Assembly: GCF_900177535.1 (NCBI RefSeq)
Contig: NZ_FXAJ01000004.1
Coordinates: forward strand, 124,001 to 188,000
DNA from: Priestia filamentosa
GTDB taxonomy: Bacteria > Bacillota > Bacilli > Bacillales > Bacillaceae_H
DNA: 64,000 nt
Reading direction: 5' to 3'
Under the pieces are notes generated by a model. It did no database searches and was not told the origin of the DNA. It saw only the letters and a program-made list of their open reading frames with translations. The position numbers and the translations under genes were made by a program. Shown one piece after another: positions 36,565 through 46,706 of the stretch. Numbering within the stretch: position 1 is the stretch's first letter; each line of letters opens with the position of its first letter.

Positions 36565-36828
36565 TTACTTGTTTAACCACTTTAGAAAAAGAGGAGAAAT
36601 TTCTTTTAAAAGAGGCTTCACACGTTCTAAAGAAGCCATAATTTCAAACATTTGCTCAAAAAGTTCCATATTCTCATAGGTTTCAAAATAATTTGTTTCT
36701 TCAGCTTCTACTTTTTGGATTTCTTCGAATTCAAAATCTTGTTCTTCAGTCTCTTTTTCTTCTTCCTTTGTTGTTGCTCTATAACCGAACATAAGCTTAG
36801 AGAAATGGTCCATTTCACGGTCTGCCAA
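36565..36828 (-). CDS. Small acidic hypothetical protein (YjzB position)
   Basis: An 87-residue protein with a strongly acidic middle (about residues 18-45, many Glu) and a C-terminal helix, FEQMFEIMASLERVKPLLKE ending SPLFLKWLNK. No conserved domain recognised. It is on the opposite strand between comZ and fabH, where yjzB is in B. subtilis. A GGAGGGGAAAGG ribosome binding site, nearly ideal, supports that it is translated. Confidence 0.65.
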   Translation of the reverse strand: MADREMDHFSKLMFGYRATTKEEEKETEEQDFEFEEIQKVEAEETNYFETYENMELFEQMFEIMASLERVKPLLKEISPLFLKWLNK

Positions 36829-36953
36829 ACCTTTCCCCTCCCTTTGACTAAATTACCCAATCCTCAATTATTACTATATGATAGGAACTTAGAAAGGTTT
36901 AGGGCAAATAACTATAAATACTAAACTTTTTGAGAGAGTTGTATAGAATGAAG

Positions 36954-36982
36954 TGGACAAATACACTAAAATAATTTAAAAT
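36954..36982 (+). promoter_or_regulatory. Sigma-A promoter of fabH-fabF
   Basis: TGGACA (36954-36959), 17-base spacer, TAAAAT (36977-36982), abutting the FapR box. A second, weaker -10 TATAAT lies near 37093. Confidence 0.7.
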
Positions 36983-36999
36983 TAGTACCAAGTCATAAT
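36982..36999. promoter_or_regulatory. FapR operator of fabH-fabF
   Basis: TTAGTACCAAGTCATAAT closely matches the FapR operator TTAGTACCTAGTCTTAAT, overlapping the -10. FapR is released by malonyl-CoA and represses lipid genes including fabHA-fabF in B. subtilis. The remaining 5-prime leader is 167 bases, without a clear structure. Confidence 0.82.
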
Positions 37000-37166
37000 A
37001 ATTGATATTAAATTACAATGCTATTTTGCTCAGTTCAGTCTCAGGGGGACGAGAACAAAGCGATTTTTTTATGTCTTAAAAGTTTTATTGTATAATAGAG
37101 AGCGTGTAAAAAATAAATGATAGTAAATGATAAATAAAAGAGTTTTCTTTTAAAGGAGTTGCTCAT

Positions 37167-38105
37167 ATGAATGCAGGAATAATTGGAATGGGGCGCTATT
37201 TACCAGAAAAAATCCTCACAAACCATGATCTTGAAAAAATGGTGGATACATCTGATGAATGGATTCGCACAAGAACAGGAATTGAACAGCGTAGAATTGT
37301 AGCAGAAAATGAAAAAACATCGGATATGGCTTATCATGCTTCAGTAAGAGCTCTAGAGGACGCAGGTATCACAGCGGAAGAGCTTGATATGATTATTGTA
37401 TCAACTGTAACACCAGATCAGCCATTCCCAACAGTTTCTTGTATGATTCAAGAGCGACTTGGTGCAACTCGTGCAGCAGCGTTAGATATTAGTGCTGCTT
37501 GTGCAGGGTTTATGTACGGTGTGATTACTGCAAAACAATTTATTGAAACAAATGCGTACAAAAATATTCTTGTTATCGGAGCTGAGACGCTTTCCTCTAT
37601 TACTGATTGGAATGATCGTAATACGGCTGTTTTGTTTGGAGATGGAGCAGGGGCAGCTGTGATTGGACCAGTATCAGAAGGAAGAGGAATTTTATCTTTT
37701 GAGCTTGGAGCAGATGGAACAGGCGGAAAACACCTTTATCAAAAACAAAAAGATTTTATTTTTATGAACGGTAGAGAAGTATTCAAATTCGCCGTTCGTC
37801 AAATGGGAGAATCTGCAGTAAATGTAATTGAAAAAGCAGGCTTATCAAAAGAAGATGTGGACTTTTTAGTTCCACACCAAGCAAATATTCGCATTATGGA
37901 ATCTGCTCGTCAGCGTCTTGATCTTCCTGAGGAGAAGATGTCTAAGACTGTGAACCTTTACGGAAATACATCAGCAGCTTCTATTCCGATTTCTCTTGTT
38001 GAAGAGCTAGAACAAGGGAAGATTAAAGATGATGATGTGTTAGTTATGGTTGGTTTTGGCGGTGGATTAACATGGGGCGCGATTGCTATGCGTTGGGGAA
38101 GATAA
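37167..38105 (+). CDS. fabH: 3-oxoacyl-[acyl-carrier-protein] synthase III FabH
   Basis: A 312-residue KAS III, which starts fatty acid synthesis by condensing a branched or short acyl-CoA with malonyl-ACP. The catalytic triad is visible: Cys112 ([11 protein letters not shown]), His in [10 protein letters not shown] near 237 and Asn in [12 protein letters not shown] near 267. Equivalent to B. subtilis FabHA. AAAGGAG precedes ATG. The operon with fabF is FapR-controlled. Confidence 0.94.
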   Translation: MNAGIIGMGRYLPEKILTNHDLEKMVDTSDEWIRTRTGIEQRRIVAENEKTSDMAYHASVRALEDAGITAEELDMIIVSTVTPDQPFPTVSCMIQERLGATRAAALDISAACAGFMYGVITAKQFIETNAYKNILVIGAETLSSITDWNDRNTAVLFGDGAGAAVIGPVSEGRGILSFELGADGTGGKHLYQKQKDFIFMNGREVFKFAVRQMGESAVNVIEKAGLSKEDVDFLVPHQANIRIMESARQRLDLPEEKMSKTVNLYGNTSAASIPISLVEELEQGKIKDDDVLVMVGFGGGLTWGAIAMRWGR

Positions 38106-38164
38106 GCTTTTTATAAAAAATTCTTTATTTTAAGGTTTGAAATGAAAGAAAAGGAGATGTCTAC

Positions 38165-39400
38165 ATGAAACGTCGTGTTGTTGTTACGGGTGTTGGGGCT
38201 TTAACACCACTAGGGAATGATGCTAAAACATCATGGGAAAATGCTATTAAAGGTGTATCAGGAATTGGAGAACTAACAAGAGTTGATAAAGAAGAGTTCT
38301 CTGCAAAAGTAGCGGCGGAAGTAAAAGACTTTGAAGTTGAAAAATATATGGATCGTCGTGAAGCTCGAAAGATGGATCGCTTTACTCAATATGCTGTTGC
38401 TGCTTCACTTATGGCGGTTGAAGATGCAAAACTTGAAATTACAGAAGAGATTGCTCCAAACGTTGGAGTATGGATTGGTTCTGGTATCGGTGGAATGGAA
38501 ACATTTGAAAACCAGTTCACAACATTAACAGAAAAAGGCGCGCGCCGTGTGAGTCCTTTCTTTGTACCAATGATGATTCCAGATATGGCAGCAGGCCAAG
38601 TATCAATTGCTCTTGGAGCAAAAGGATTTAACTCTTGTACTGTTACAGCTTGTGCTACAGGAACAAACTCTATTGGAGATGCATTCAAAGTTATTCAACG
38701 TGGTGATGCTGATGCAATGGTTACAGGAGGAACAGAAGCGCCAATTACAAGAATGTCACTAGCTGGTTTCTGTGCAAACAAAGCTTTATCAACAAATCCA
38801 GACCCAAAAACAGCTTGCCGTCCGTTTGATAGTGACCGCGATGGTTTTATCATGGGAGAAGGTGCTGGAATTCTTGTGCTAGAAGAGCTTGAGCATGCAC
38901 TTGCTCGCGGTGCTCACATTTATGCTGAAATTGTTGGTTATGGTGCGACAGGAGATGCGCATCATATCACTGCTCCAGCTCCAGGCGGAGAAGGCGGAGC
39001 TCGCGCAATGCGTATGGCTCTCGAAAATGCAGGATTGAAACCTGAAGATATTGATTATATTAACGCACACGGTACAAGTACAGAGTATAACGATAAATAT
39101 GAAACAATGGCAATTAAAGAAGTGTTTGGTGAACATGCTAAAAAACTTGCCATTAGCTCAACAAAATCAATGACAGGTCACTTACTTGGAGCTGCTGGTG
39201 GAATTGAAGCAATCTTTAGTGTAAAAACGATTGAAGATAGCATTATCCCACCAACAATTAACTATCAAACTCCTGATGAAGACTGTGATTTAGACTACGT
39301 ACCAAATGAAGCTCGTTCTCAAGAAGTGAACGCAGTATTAAGTAACTCACTTGGTTTTGGTGGTCACAATGCAACTCTTATCTTTAAAAAATATCAATAA
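38165..39400 (+). CDS. fabF: 3-oxoacyl-[acyl-carrier-protein] synthase II FabF
   Basis: A 411-residue KAS II for elongation. Catalytic Cys163 in [12 protein letters not shown], His in [11 protein letters not shown] near 302 and His in [10 protein letters not shown] near 340 are all in place. It begins [20 protein letters not shown]. It lies 59 bases after fabH with AAAGGAGATG before the ATG. It is the major elongation enzyme and target of platensimycin and cerulenin in the family. Confidence 0.95.
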   Translation: MKRRVVVTGVGALTPLGNDAKTSWENAIKGVSGIGELTRVDKEEFSAKVAAEVKDFEVEKYMDRREARKMDRFTQYAVAASLMAVEDAKLEITEEIAPNVGVWIGSGIGGMETFENQFTTLTEKGARRVSPFFVPMMIPDMAAGQVSIALGAKGFNSCTVTACATGTNSIGDAFKVIQRGDADAMVTGGTEAPITRMSLAGFCANKALSTNPDPKTACRPFDSDRDGFIMGEGAGILVLEELEHALARGAHIYAEIVGYGATGDAHHITAPAPGGEGGARAMRMALENAGLKPEDIDYINAHGTSTEYNDKYETMAIKEVFGEHAKKLAISSTKSMTGHLLGAAGGIEAIFSVKTIEDSIIPPTINYQTPDEDCDLDYVPNEARSQEVNAVLSNSLGFGGHNATLIFKKYQ

Positions 39401-39411
39401 AGGCTAGACTT

Positions 39412-39451
39412 CAAAGTGCTCTTTCAACATTAAATGAAAGAGCGCTTTTTT
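39412..39451 (+). terminator. Terminator of fabH-fabF
   Basis: AGTGCTCTTTCA (39415-39426) pairs with TGAAAGAGCGCT (39435-39446) with one G-T pair, followed by T6. Confidence 0.88.
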
Positions 39452-39508
39452 GTGCATTTTCCTTTTCCCCGCATATGATGTCATAAAAGCATAAAGGAGA
39501 CTTAAAAT

Positions 39509-40291
39509 ATGCAGGTTATGAAGATGTACGAATGGGAAAAGGAGCAAGTAGTTTCAAAGCTCATCCCTTTTTTTAAAGGATATGACAACCAGCACATCTT
39601 ACCTCTTTTACAGAGGAATGGAATGCTTCCCATTCCTCAGTGGGAAAAGGAAAAGATACGTCCTATTTTTTCAAAAGAAGTGCTTTTATGTATTAAGAAA
39701 ACGTATAAGGAATTGCAAAAAGAATGGGAAGGCCCAAACGTTCCTCTTTTTCTTGCACCACTAGACGTAATGAAGAAAAAAATGGTTCGCACTCAGCGTG
39801 GAAAATCAGGATTAGCCTTTAATGATAAGGTGTTTCTTTTCTTGAGCGAAAGTTTACCTTTAAAAGAGATTCAGGCAGTTCTTGTACACGAATATCACCA
39901 CGTATGTCGATTACACAAAATAAATAAAAAAGAAGAAAACTATACACTCATTGATTCTATTATAATGGAAGGACTTGCAGAGTCTGCTGTTCAAGAATAC
40001 GTTGGAGAAGACTATGTTTCTTCTTGGACTTCATACTATACAGAAAAACAGGCTCATCATCTGTTTAAAAAGGTAATTAAACCTTCTCTACATGTAAAAA
40101 GAAGAGAGCGAGCTCATGATCAATTGCTTGTTGGAGGGGGATTTATGCCAAGGATGGTTGGGTACCATGTTGGTTTTCAAATTGTTCAAACTCTACTTTC
40201 AAACCAATCTTACAAAATGAAGGATTTATTTTTTTTAGACGGGCAGAGCATACTAGAAAAGTCAAAGTGGGCTGAGGAAAACTTTTCATAA
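39509..40291 (+). CDS. yjaZ: DUF2268 putative zinc-dependent protease (YjaZ-like)
   Basis: A 260-residue soluble protein of the DUF2268 family. The zinc motif is HEYHH at residues 127-131, followed by IIMEGLAESAVQEYVGE, where a Glu may be the third metal ligand. These look like gluzincin-type peptidases; substrates are not known. Location after fabF is as in B. subtilis. TAAAGGAGAC precedes ATG. Confidence 0.82.
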   Translation: MQVMKMYEWEKEQVVSKLIPFFKGYDNQHILPLLQRNGMLPIPQWEKEKIRPIFSKEVLLCIKKTYKELQKEWEGPNVPLFLAPLDVMKKKMVRTQRGKSGLAFNDKVFLFLSESLPLKEIQAVLVHEYHHVCRLHKINKKEENYTLIDSIIMEGLAESAVQEYVGEDYVSSWTSYYTEKQAHHLFKKVIKPSLHVKRRERAHDQLLVGGGFMPRMVGYHVGFQIVQTLLSNQSYKMKDLFFLDGQSILEKSKWAEENFS

Positions 40292-40545
40292 AACTTTAAA
40301 AACAGCGTTTTATAGGAGAGTAGAGGGGGGAATTTTATTACAAAGGTAGTAAGTAAGTTGTGGTCTTGTTAAGATTACCTTTCTTATGGAAAGCATCTTC
40401 TTAAACCTTTAAAATACATTTCTTCTCTTTCATATATCGAAAAATGTAGAGGAATGTTGGATAAAATATGTGTTGAAATAGAATAAAAAGAGTTTTCTAT
40501 GCCTATACTGATTTTTAATAAACAGTGATAAAGCGAGGGATAAAA

Positions 40546-41295
40546 ATGCTATATCTTCATGACGTATGGGTCAATTGGTTTGAGGGTGAAGAAAATGGTT
40601 ACAATGTATGTTCATTTCATGAATGGAGAAAAGAAGATACTGTAGAGTTGTTAGATCAGGCTCCGCTTCTTAAAATTAATTCTCTGCTTTTTGATTACAT
40701 TGAAAACGATTTAGCCGAGCTTCCAGAGCAGCTTCTATCTGATATCTATCAAAAAGCATATATCAGAAAAAATCATGAACGCATTCAAATGGACTATTGT
40801 TTTATTGTAACAGATGGAAAAAATATTTTAGCTATTGATACAATGGGATATCAAATTCCAATTCGCAAAAGTCGTCTTATTCCAAGGCAAGAGCAAATTG
40901 TTTATGAGATGGTGAAAGATGAAAATGAACTTTTCTTTCAATTCGATAAAGAGCAGCTCTTAAAAAAGGAACATCATATTTTATCGCCGTCTCCTATATT
41001 AATGAATGGCTTAACACGAAAAGAAAGACAGCTTAAGCAACTTCTTTTTATGGCTTTAGATCAATTACATACATCAAAGAATACAGCTCAGCTTCGCTAC
41101 TGGTACACAGAGTGGAATCCAAGTGAGTATGAAGTAATTCAAACAATGGCTTTTAACGAAGTGTGGGAGCGACTTTACGAAGAAACAAAAGAAGGATGGT
41201 CAGGACGACACCTTTTACTATGTGAACGACTTGTAAAAGGACAGCCATTCTTTGAAAAACTGTGGGAAATGGAACAAGAATCAAAGGTAAATTAA
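40546..41295 (+). CDS. yjbA: YjbA family protein (DUF3603)
   Basis: A 249-residue cytosolic protein: [20 protein letters not shown] onward, with [20 protein letters not shown] and a C-terminal [20 protein letters not shown]. It matches the uncharacterised YjbA family. The start at 40546 follows GCGAGGGA by five bases; the frame extends seven codons upstream. The 254-base gap from yjaZ contains nothing I can name. Confidence 0.82.
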   Translation: MLYLHDVWVNWFEGEENGYNVCSFHEWRKEDTVELLDQAPLLKINSLLFDYIENDLAELPEQLLSDIYQKAYIRKNHERIQMDYCFIVTDGKNILAIDTMGYQIPIRKSRLIPRQEQIVYEMVKDENELFFQFDKEQLLKKEHHILSPSPILMNGLTRKERQLKQLLFMALDQLHTSKNTAQLRYWYTEWNPSEYEVIQTMAFNEVWERLYEETKEGWSGRHLLLCERLVKGQPFFEKLWEMEQESKVN

Positions 41296-41320
41296 AAAAA
41301 GGCTGCACTTGCAGCCTTTT

Positions 41321-41322
<2 letters not shown>
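41294..41322. terminator. Bidirectional terminator between yjbA and trpS
   Basis: AAAAAAAGGCTGCA with TGCAGCCTTTTTT; short stem and loop with strong A and T runs. Confidence 0.88.
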
Positions 41323-42325
<1,003 letters not shown>

Positions 42326-42335
42326 TTATTGAACG

Positions 42336-42580
42336 CTAAAAAACCGATTCATCTCTAGTAAATACTAGGGACGAATCGGTTCGCGGTACCACCCTACTTG
42401 CTTTTAAAAAGCCAGCTCGTATTCAGTAACGTTGAATAATACGTCTAAGCTTTGCACTTAGAAGCTCAAAAGTCCATTCCATATGAGTAACTGTTTGTTC
42501 ACACCAACCACAAACTCTCTGAAAAAGTCACATTCCATATGTACTATTCTTTCTCATTGCCTGATATTAAATCTCTGCTT
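42336..42580 (-). ncRNA. Tryptophan T-box leader of trpS
   Basis: On the minus strand the T-box core AGGGTGGTACCGCG (42395-42382) is exact. It is followed by a terminator, AACCGATTCGTCCCTAGT with ACTAGAGATGAATCGGTT and T6 (42381-42336), which competes with an antiterminator containing the T-box. Upstream are the Stem I landmarks AGAGAG...GGTTGGTG. The likely specifier is TGG (42476-42474) in GAATGGACT, the Trp codon. Uncharged tRNA-Trp would promote readthrough into trpS. Limits are approximate. Confidence 0.92.
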
Positions 42581-42582
42581 CT

Positions 42583-42611
42583 ATTATACATAAATGATTC
42601 GAATTCTCCAA
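42583..42611 (-). promoter_or_regulatory. Candidate promoter of the trpS T-box transcript
   Basis: On the minus strand TTGGAG (42611-42606), 17-base spacer and a perfect TATAAT (42588-42583). Confidence 0.55.
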
Positions 42612-42809
42612 ACTCCAAAATGATAAAATTTTTGTGTAATATTATCTCCCATACTATATGCGAAAAGCTTTTTAGATAAAGTCATTTCGGATTCCTAAAC
42701 ATTGTGAATTAGCTATATGTTGGTTGTTTCACAAGAGCGGTATAGAGTTTAGCTGGTAATTTCTATCTGACAACTTCTTTTTTTTTATGAAAATTATAGA
42801 AAATTAGTA

Positions 42810-42838
42810 TTGCAATAAATTTTTAAACTATTTATAAT
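42810..42838 (+). promoter_or_regulatory. Sigma-A promoter of the opp operon
   Basis: TTGCAA (42810-42815), 17-base spacer, TATAAT (42833-42838). The leader to oppA is about 240 bases. Confidence 0.75.
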
Positions 42839-42881
42839 AAACGTAATCCACAGAAATTTTACAAGTTCATTACAACATTTT

Positions 42882-42896
42882 AATTTTCAGAAAAGA
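42882..42896. promoter_or_regulatory. Candidate CodY box 1 in the opp leader
   Basis: AATTTTCAGAAAAGA matches the CodY motif AATTTTCWGAAAATT at 13 of 15 positions. Confidence 0.6.
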
Positions 42897-43012
42897 ACAA
42901 ATAAATGGTCAATTCATCCTTATGAACGCGATGTTATAAAACATTACATAATAAAATGAATAATGAGCCATTCATCTTTTATCTACTAAAAGAACTACTA
43001 ATTAATACTGTC

Positions 43013-43027
43013 CCTATTCTGAAAATT
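43013..43027. promoter_or_regulatory. Candidate CodY box 2 in the opp leader
   Basis: CCTATTCTGAAAATT matches the CodY motif at 12 of 15 positions. CodY, sensing branched-chain amino acids and GTP, represses peptide transporters in Bacillus. Confidence 0.5.
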
Positions 43028-43086
43028 TAGATTAGTAGGAACTTATGCGTGTGGTTGCTGACAAATAGAAAAAGGGGGAAACGATC

Positions 43087-44733
43087 GTGCAAAAGAAACG
43101 ATGGGCAATGCTTACAAGTTTACTACTTGTTTTTACACTTGTCTTGAGCGCATGTGGATTCGGTAGTAAAGAATCTTCAAGCGGTGGAGACGGAGGTGAT
43201 GGTGGTTCTAAGGACACGTTGAAGATTAATATCGGAACTGAGCCATTTTCACTACATCCTGGTTTAGCAAATGATAATGTATCAAGTAACGTTTTATTAC
43301 AAACATTTGAAGGGCTAACGCGCATTGGAAAAGATGGAAAACCTGAAAACGCAATGGCTGAAAAAATTGAAACGAGTGAAGACAAGAAAACATATACTTT
43401 CACAATTCGCGATGATGCGAAATGGTCAAACGGAGATCCTGTAACAGCAGGAGATTTCGAATATGCTTGGAAATGGGCATTAGACCCGAACAACCAATCA
43501 CAATATGCTTATCAGCTTTATTATATTAAAGGAGCAGAAGAAGCAAATACAAAAGGTGGAAGCCTTGATGACGTTGGCGTAAAAGCAGTTAACGACAAAA
43601 CATTACAAGTTGAGCTTGTAAACCCAACACCGTTCTTTGAATCGTTAACAGCGTTCTACACGTATTACCCAGTGAACAAAAAAGTAGCTGAAGCAAATCC
43701 TGAATGGTACACAAATGCTGGTGAGAACTATGTATCAAACGGACCATTCAAAATGACGAAATGGAAGCATGGCGGTTCTATTACAGTAGAGAAGAACGAT
43801 CAATATTGGGACAAGGATTCTGTAAAGTTGAAAAAGATTACAATGGCAATGGTTAAAGACGCTCAAACAAACTTAAATATGTTCAAAAAAGGTGAAATTG
43901 ATTGGGCTGGTCTTCCGTTTGAATCTCTTCCAACAGAAGCGATTCCTAGTTTAGAGAAAGATGGTTCATTGAACGTTGAACCAATTGCCTCTGTATATGT
44001 GTATAAGTTTAATACAGAACAAAAACCATTCGACAATGTTAATATCCGTAAAGCACTAACTTACGCAATTAACCGTCAAGCAATTGTAGAAGAAATAACA
44101 CAGGCAGGACAACTTCCAGCAATGGCGCTTGTACCGCCAACAATGGAAGGTTTTAAAGATAATGAAAAAGGCTATTTCAAAGATCATGATGTGAAAAAAG
44201 CAAAAGAATATCTTGAAAAAGGTTTAAAAGAAATGGGTCTTAAAGACGCATCAGAACTTCCGAAAATTAACCTTTCTTACAACACAGATGACGCACATGC
44301 TAAAATTGCGCAAGCAGTCCAAGAAATGTGGAAAAAAGAGCTTGGTGTTAACGTTGAGCTAGATAACTCAGAGTGGAACGTATACATTGATAAACTTCAT
44401 AGCGGAAACTATCAAATTGGTCGTTTAGGCTGGCTTGCGGACTTCAACGATTCCATTAACTTCCTTGAGCTTTATCGCGATAAAGAAGGCGGAAACAATG
44501 ATACGAATTGGGAAAATCCAGAATACAAAAAGCTTCTAATTGACTCTGCGCAAGAAACAGATCCGAAAAAGCGTGAACAAATGCTAAAAGACGCTGAAAA
44601 AATTATTATGGATGAGTTACCAATTGCACCAATCTATTTCTATACAAACCCATGGCTGCAAGATGAAAACTTAAAAGGAGCTGTCTTATCAGGACTTGGT
44701 GATGTACAGTTCAAATGGGCTTACTTTGAATAA
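43087..44733 (+). CDS. oppA: Oligopeptide-binding lipoprotein OppA
   Basis: A 548-residue extracytoplasmic peptide receptor. Lipoprotein signal QKKRWAMLTSLLLVFTLVLS with lipobox LSAC (Cys23), then a Gly/Ser linker of about 20 residues and the SBP family 5 domain (INIGTEPFSLHPGLANDN; DAKWSNGDPVTAGDFEYAWK). The start is GTG at 43087 after AAAGGGGGA. Binds peptides, including signalling peptides for competence and sporulation in relatives. A stem-loop separates it from oppB, probably raising its level. Confidence 0.93.
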   Translation: MQKKRWAMLTSLLLVFTLVLSACGFGSKESSSGGDGGDGGSKDTLKINIGTEPFSLHPGLANDNVSSNVLLQTFEGLTRIGKDGKPENAMAEKIETSEDKKTYTFTIRDDAKWSNGDPVTAGDFEYAWKWALDPNNQSQYAYQLYYIKGAEEANTKGGSLDDVGVKAVNDKTLQVELVNPTPFFESLTAFYTYYPVNKKVAEANPEWYTNAGENYVSNGPFKMTKWKHGGSITVEKNDQYWDKDSVKLKKITMAMVKDAQTNLNMFKKGEIDWAGLPFESLPTEAIPSLEKDGSLNVEPIASVYVYKFNTEQKPFDNVNIRKALTYAINRQAIVEEITQAGQLPAMALVPPTMEGFKDNEKGYFKDHDVKKAKEYLEKGLKEMGLKDASELPKINLSYNTDDAHAKIAQAVQEMWKKELGVNVELDNSEWNVYIDKLHSGNYQIGRLGWLADFNDSINFLELYRDKEGGNNDTNWENPEYKKLLIDSAQETDPKKREQMLKDAEKIIMDELPIAPIYFYTNPWLQDENLKGAVLSGLGDVQFKWAYFE

Positions 44734-44750
44734 AAAGTAATTTCATATGA

Positions 44751-44796
44751 AGACGGAAAGTATATGAGAGTCGTGTTCTCATATACTTTTCTGTCT
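44751..44796 (+). repeat. Stem-loop in the oppA-oppB gap without a T run
   Basis: AGACGGAAAGTATATGAGA (44751-44769) pairs with TCTCATATACTTTTCTGTCT (44777-44796) with minor mismatch. No T run follows, so it is more likely a 3-prime stabiliser of oppA mRNA or a weak attenuator than a full terminator. Confidence 0.6.
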
Positions 44797-44836
44797 GAAA
44801 AACGCAAAATTTGTCAAACCGTGGAGGTGTAGTGCT

Positions 44837-45772
44837 TTGTTAAGATACATTGGAAAAAGACTAGTTTATATTCTTATTACACTATGGATTATTGTGACAG
44901 CTACGTTTTTCCTTATGCAAGCAGCACCAGGGGGACCGTTTTCCGGAGAGAAAAAGCTTCCACCTGAGATTGAAGCAAACTTAAATGCACATTATGGTCT
45001 AGATCAGCCGCTTTATAAGCAATATTTTGATTACTTAGTTTCAGTAGCACAGTGGGATTTTGGTCCATCATTTAAATATAAAGGTCAGACAGTAAATGAC
45101 CTCATTAATTCAGGATTTCCAATTTCTTTTACATTAGGAATGGAAGCGATTCTACTTGCTTTAGCGCTAGGAGTGCTATTAGGAGTTATTGGAGCATTAA
45201 ATCATAATAAATGGCCGGATTATACGGTAGCTGTTATTGCTGTACTTGGAATATCTATCCCAAGCTTTATTATGGCAGCTGCTCTTCAGTATATCTTTGC
45301 CATGAAGCTAGGTTTATTCCCTGTTGCACAGTGGGAGTCATGGGCACATACATTTTTACCAACACTAGCCCTTGCTGCAACCCCGATGGCATTTATTGCT
45401 CGACTTACTCGTTCTAGCATGATTGAAGTACTAGGAAGCGATTATATCCGCACAGCAAAAGCAAAAGGATTAAGTAGAGCAAGAGTAACCATTACGCACG
45501 GCATTCGTAATGCAATGCTTCCGGTTATTACGTATATGGGACCTATGACTGCTGGAGTATTAACAGGAAGTTTTGTTATTGAAGATATCTTTGGAATACC
45601 GGGTCTTGGGGCTCACTTCGTTAACAGTATTACAAACCGTGATTATACAGTAATCATGGGCGTTACCGTCTTCTTCGGTGTCATCTTACTATTATGTGTA
45701 TTACTTGTTGATATTCTATACGGATTTATTGATCCGCGTATTAAAATCTCCAAAGCGAAGAAAGGAGCTTAA
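44837..45772 (+). CDS. oppB: Oligopeptide ABC transporter permease OppB
   Basis: A 311-residue inner-membrane permease with six predicted membrane segments, [20 protein letters not shown] onward, and the EAA loop region [20 protein letters not shown] near 215. The start codon is TTG at 44837 with GGAGGTG upstream; no ATG fits. It pairs with OppC. Confidence 0.92.
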   Translation: MLRYIGKRLVYILITLWIIVTATFFLMQAAPGGPFSGEKKLPPEIEANLNAHYGLDQPLYKQYFDYLVSVAQWDFGPSFKYKGQTVNDLINSGFPISFTLGMEAILLALALGVLLGVIGALNHNKWPDYTVAVIAVLGISIPSFIMAAALQYIFAMKLGLFPVAQWESWAHTFLPTLALAATPMAFIARLTRSSMIEVLGSDYIRTAKAKGLSRARVTITHGIRNAMLPVITYMGPMTAGVLTGSFVIEDIFGIPGLGAHFVNSITNRDYTVIMGVTVFFGVILLLCVLLVDILYGFIDPRIKISKAKKGA

Positions 45773-45775
45773 CTC

Positions 45776-46693
45776 ATGCAACAAATTCCAAAAGAGATGT
45801 TTGAACCTGTATCTACTAATCATAATGAGGCTGAGAAAATTTCGAAGCCGAGTCTATCATTTTGGAAAGACGCTTTTCTTCGCTATCGAGAGAACAAGCT
45901 TGCGATGTTTGGCACAGTGCTGATTATTCTTCTCTTAGTAATGGCTATCTTTGCTCCAATATTTTCAAAATATGACTATGAAACAACAAATTTATTAAAT
46001 ACAAATCAACCTCCTTCAAGTGAGCACTGGTTTGGAACGGATGACCTTGGACGAGATATTTTCGTCAGAACATGGGAAGGTGCACGTATTTCTCTTTTCA
46101 TCGGCCTTGCTGCTGCTTTTATTGACTTAATTATTGGGGTGATTTGGGGAAGTATTGCAGGTTTTCGCGGTGGGAAAACCGATGAAGCAATGATGCGGAT
46201 TGCAGATATTTTATGGGCAATTCCTTATCTTTTAATGGTTGTTCTTTTAATGGTTATTTTGGATAAAGGACTGCTTCCAATGATTATTGCAATGTCGATT
46301 ACAGGATGGATTAATATGGCTCGTATTGTACGCGGGCAAGTGCTCCAATTAAAAAACCAAGAGTTTGTGCTTGCTTCTCAAACATTAGGGGCAAAAACAA
46401 GTCGCCTATTGTTTAAACACCTTATTCCAAACTCAATGGGTCCTATTCTTGTAACAATGACGTTAACGATTCCAAGCGCTATTTTCACAGAAGCATTTCT
46501 AAGCTATCTTGGCCTTGGGGTTCCAGCTCCATTAGCAAGTTGGGGAACAATGGCAACAGAAGGAGTACCAGCCCTTGAATACTATCCATGGCGTTTGCTT
46601 TTCCCAGCCACGTTTATTTGCTTAACGATTTTTGCATTTAACGTAATTGGAGACGGACTGCGTGATGCGTTAGATCCAAAACAAAGAAAATAA
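45776..46693 (+). CDS. oppC: Oligopeptide ABC transporter permease OppC
   Basis: A 305-residue permease with a cytosolic N-terminus of about 40 residues (OppC N-domain), six membrane segments and EAA loop QTLGAKTSRLLFKHLIPNSM near 205; SYLGLGVPAPLASWGTM near 250 is typical. It starts three bases after oppB with GAAAGGAGC in the oppB end. Confidence 0.92.
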   Translation: MQQIPKEMFEPVSTNHNEAEKISKPSLSFWKDAFLRYRENKLAMFGTVLIILLLVMAIFAPIFSKYDYETTNLLNTNQPPSSEHWFGTDDLGRDIFVRTWEGARISLFIGLAAAFIDLIIGVIWGSIAGFRGGKTDEAMMRIADILWAIPYLLMVVLLMVILDKGLLPMIIAMSITGWINMARIVRGQVLQLKNQEFVLASQTLGAKTSRLLFKHLIPNSMGPILVTMTLTIPSAIFTEAFLSYLGLGVPAPLASWGTMATEGVPALEYYPWRLLFPATFICLTIFAFNVIGDGLRDALDPKQRK

Positions 46694-46706
46694 GGGAGGG
46701 TGAAAG

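Noticed and set aside
42940-42990. Inverted repeat ATGAAT...ATTCAT in the opp leader
   Set aside because: Six-base arms in very AT-rich DNA are expected by chance.
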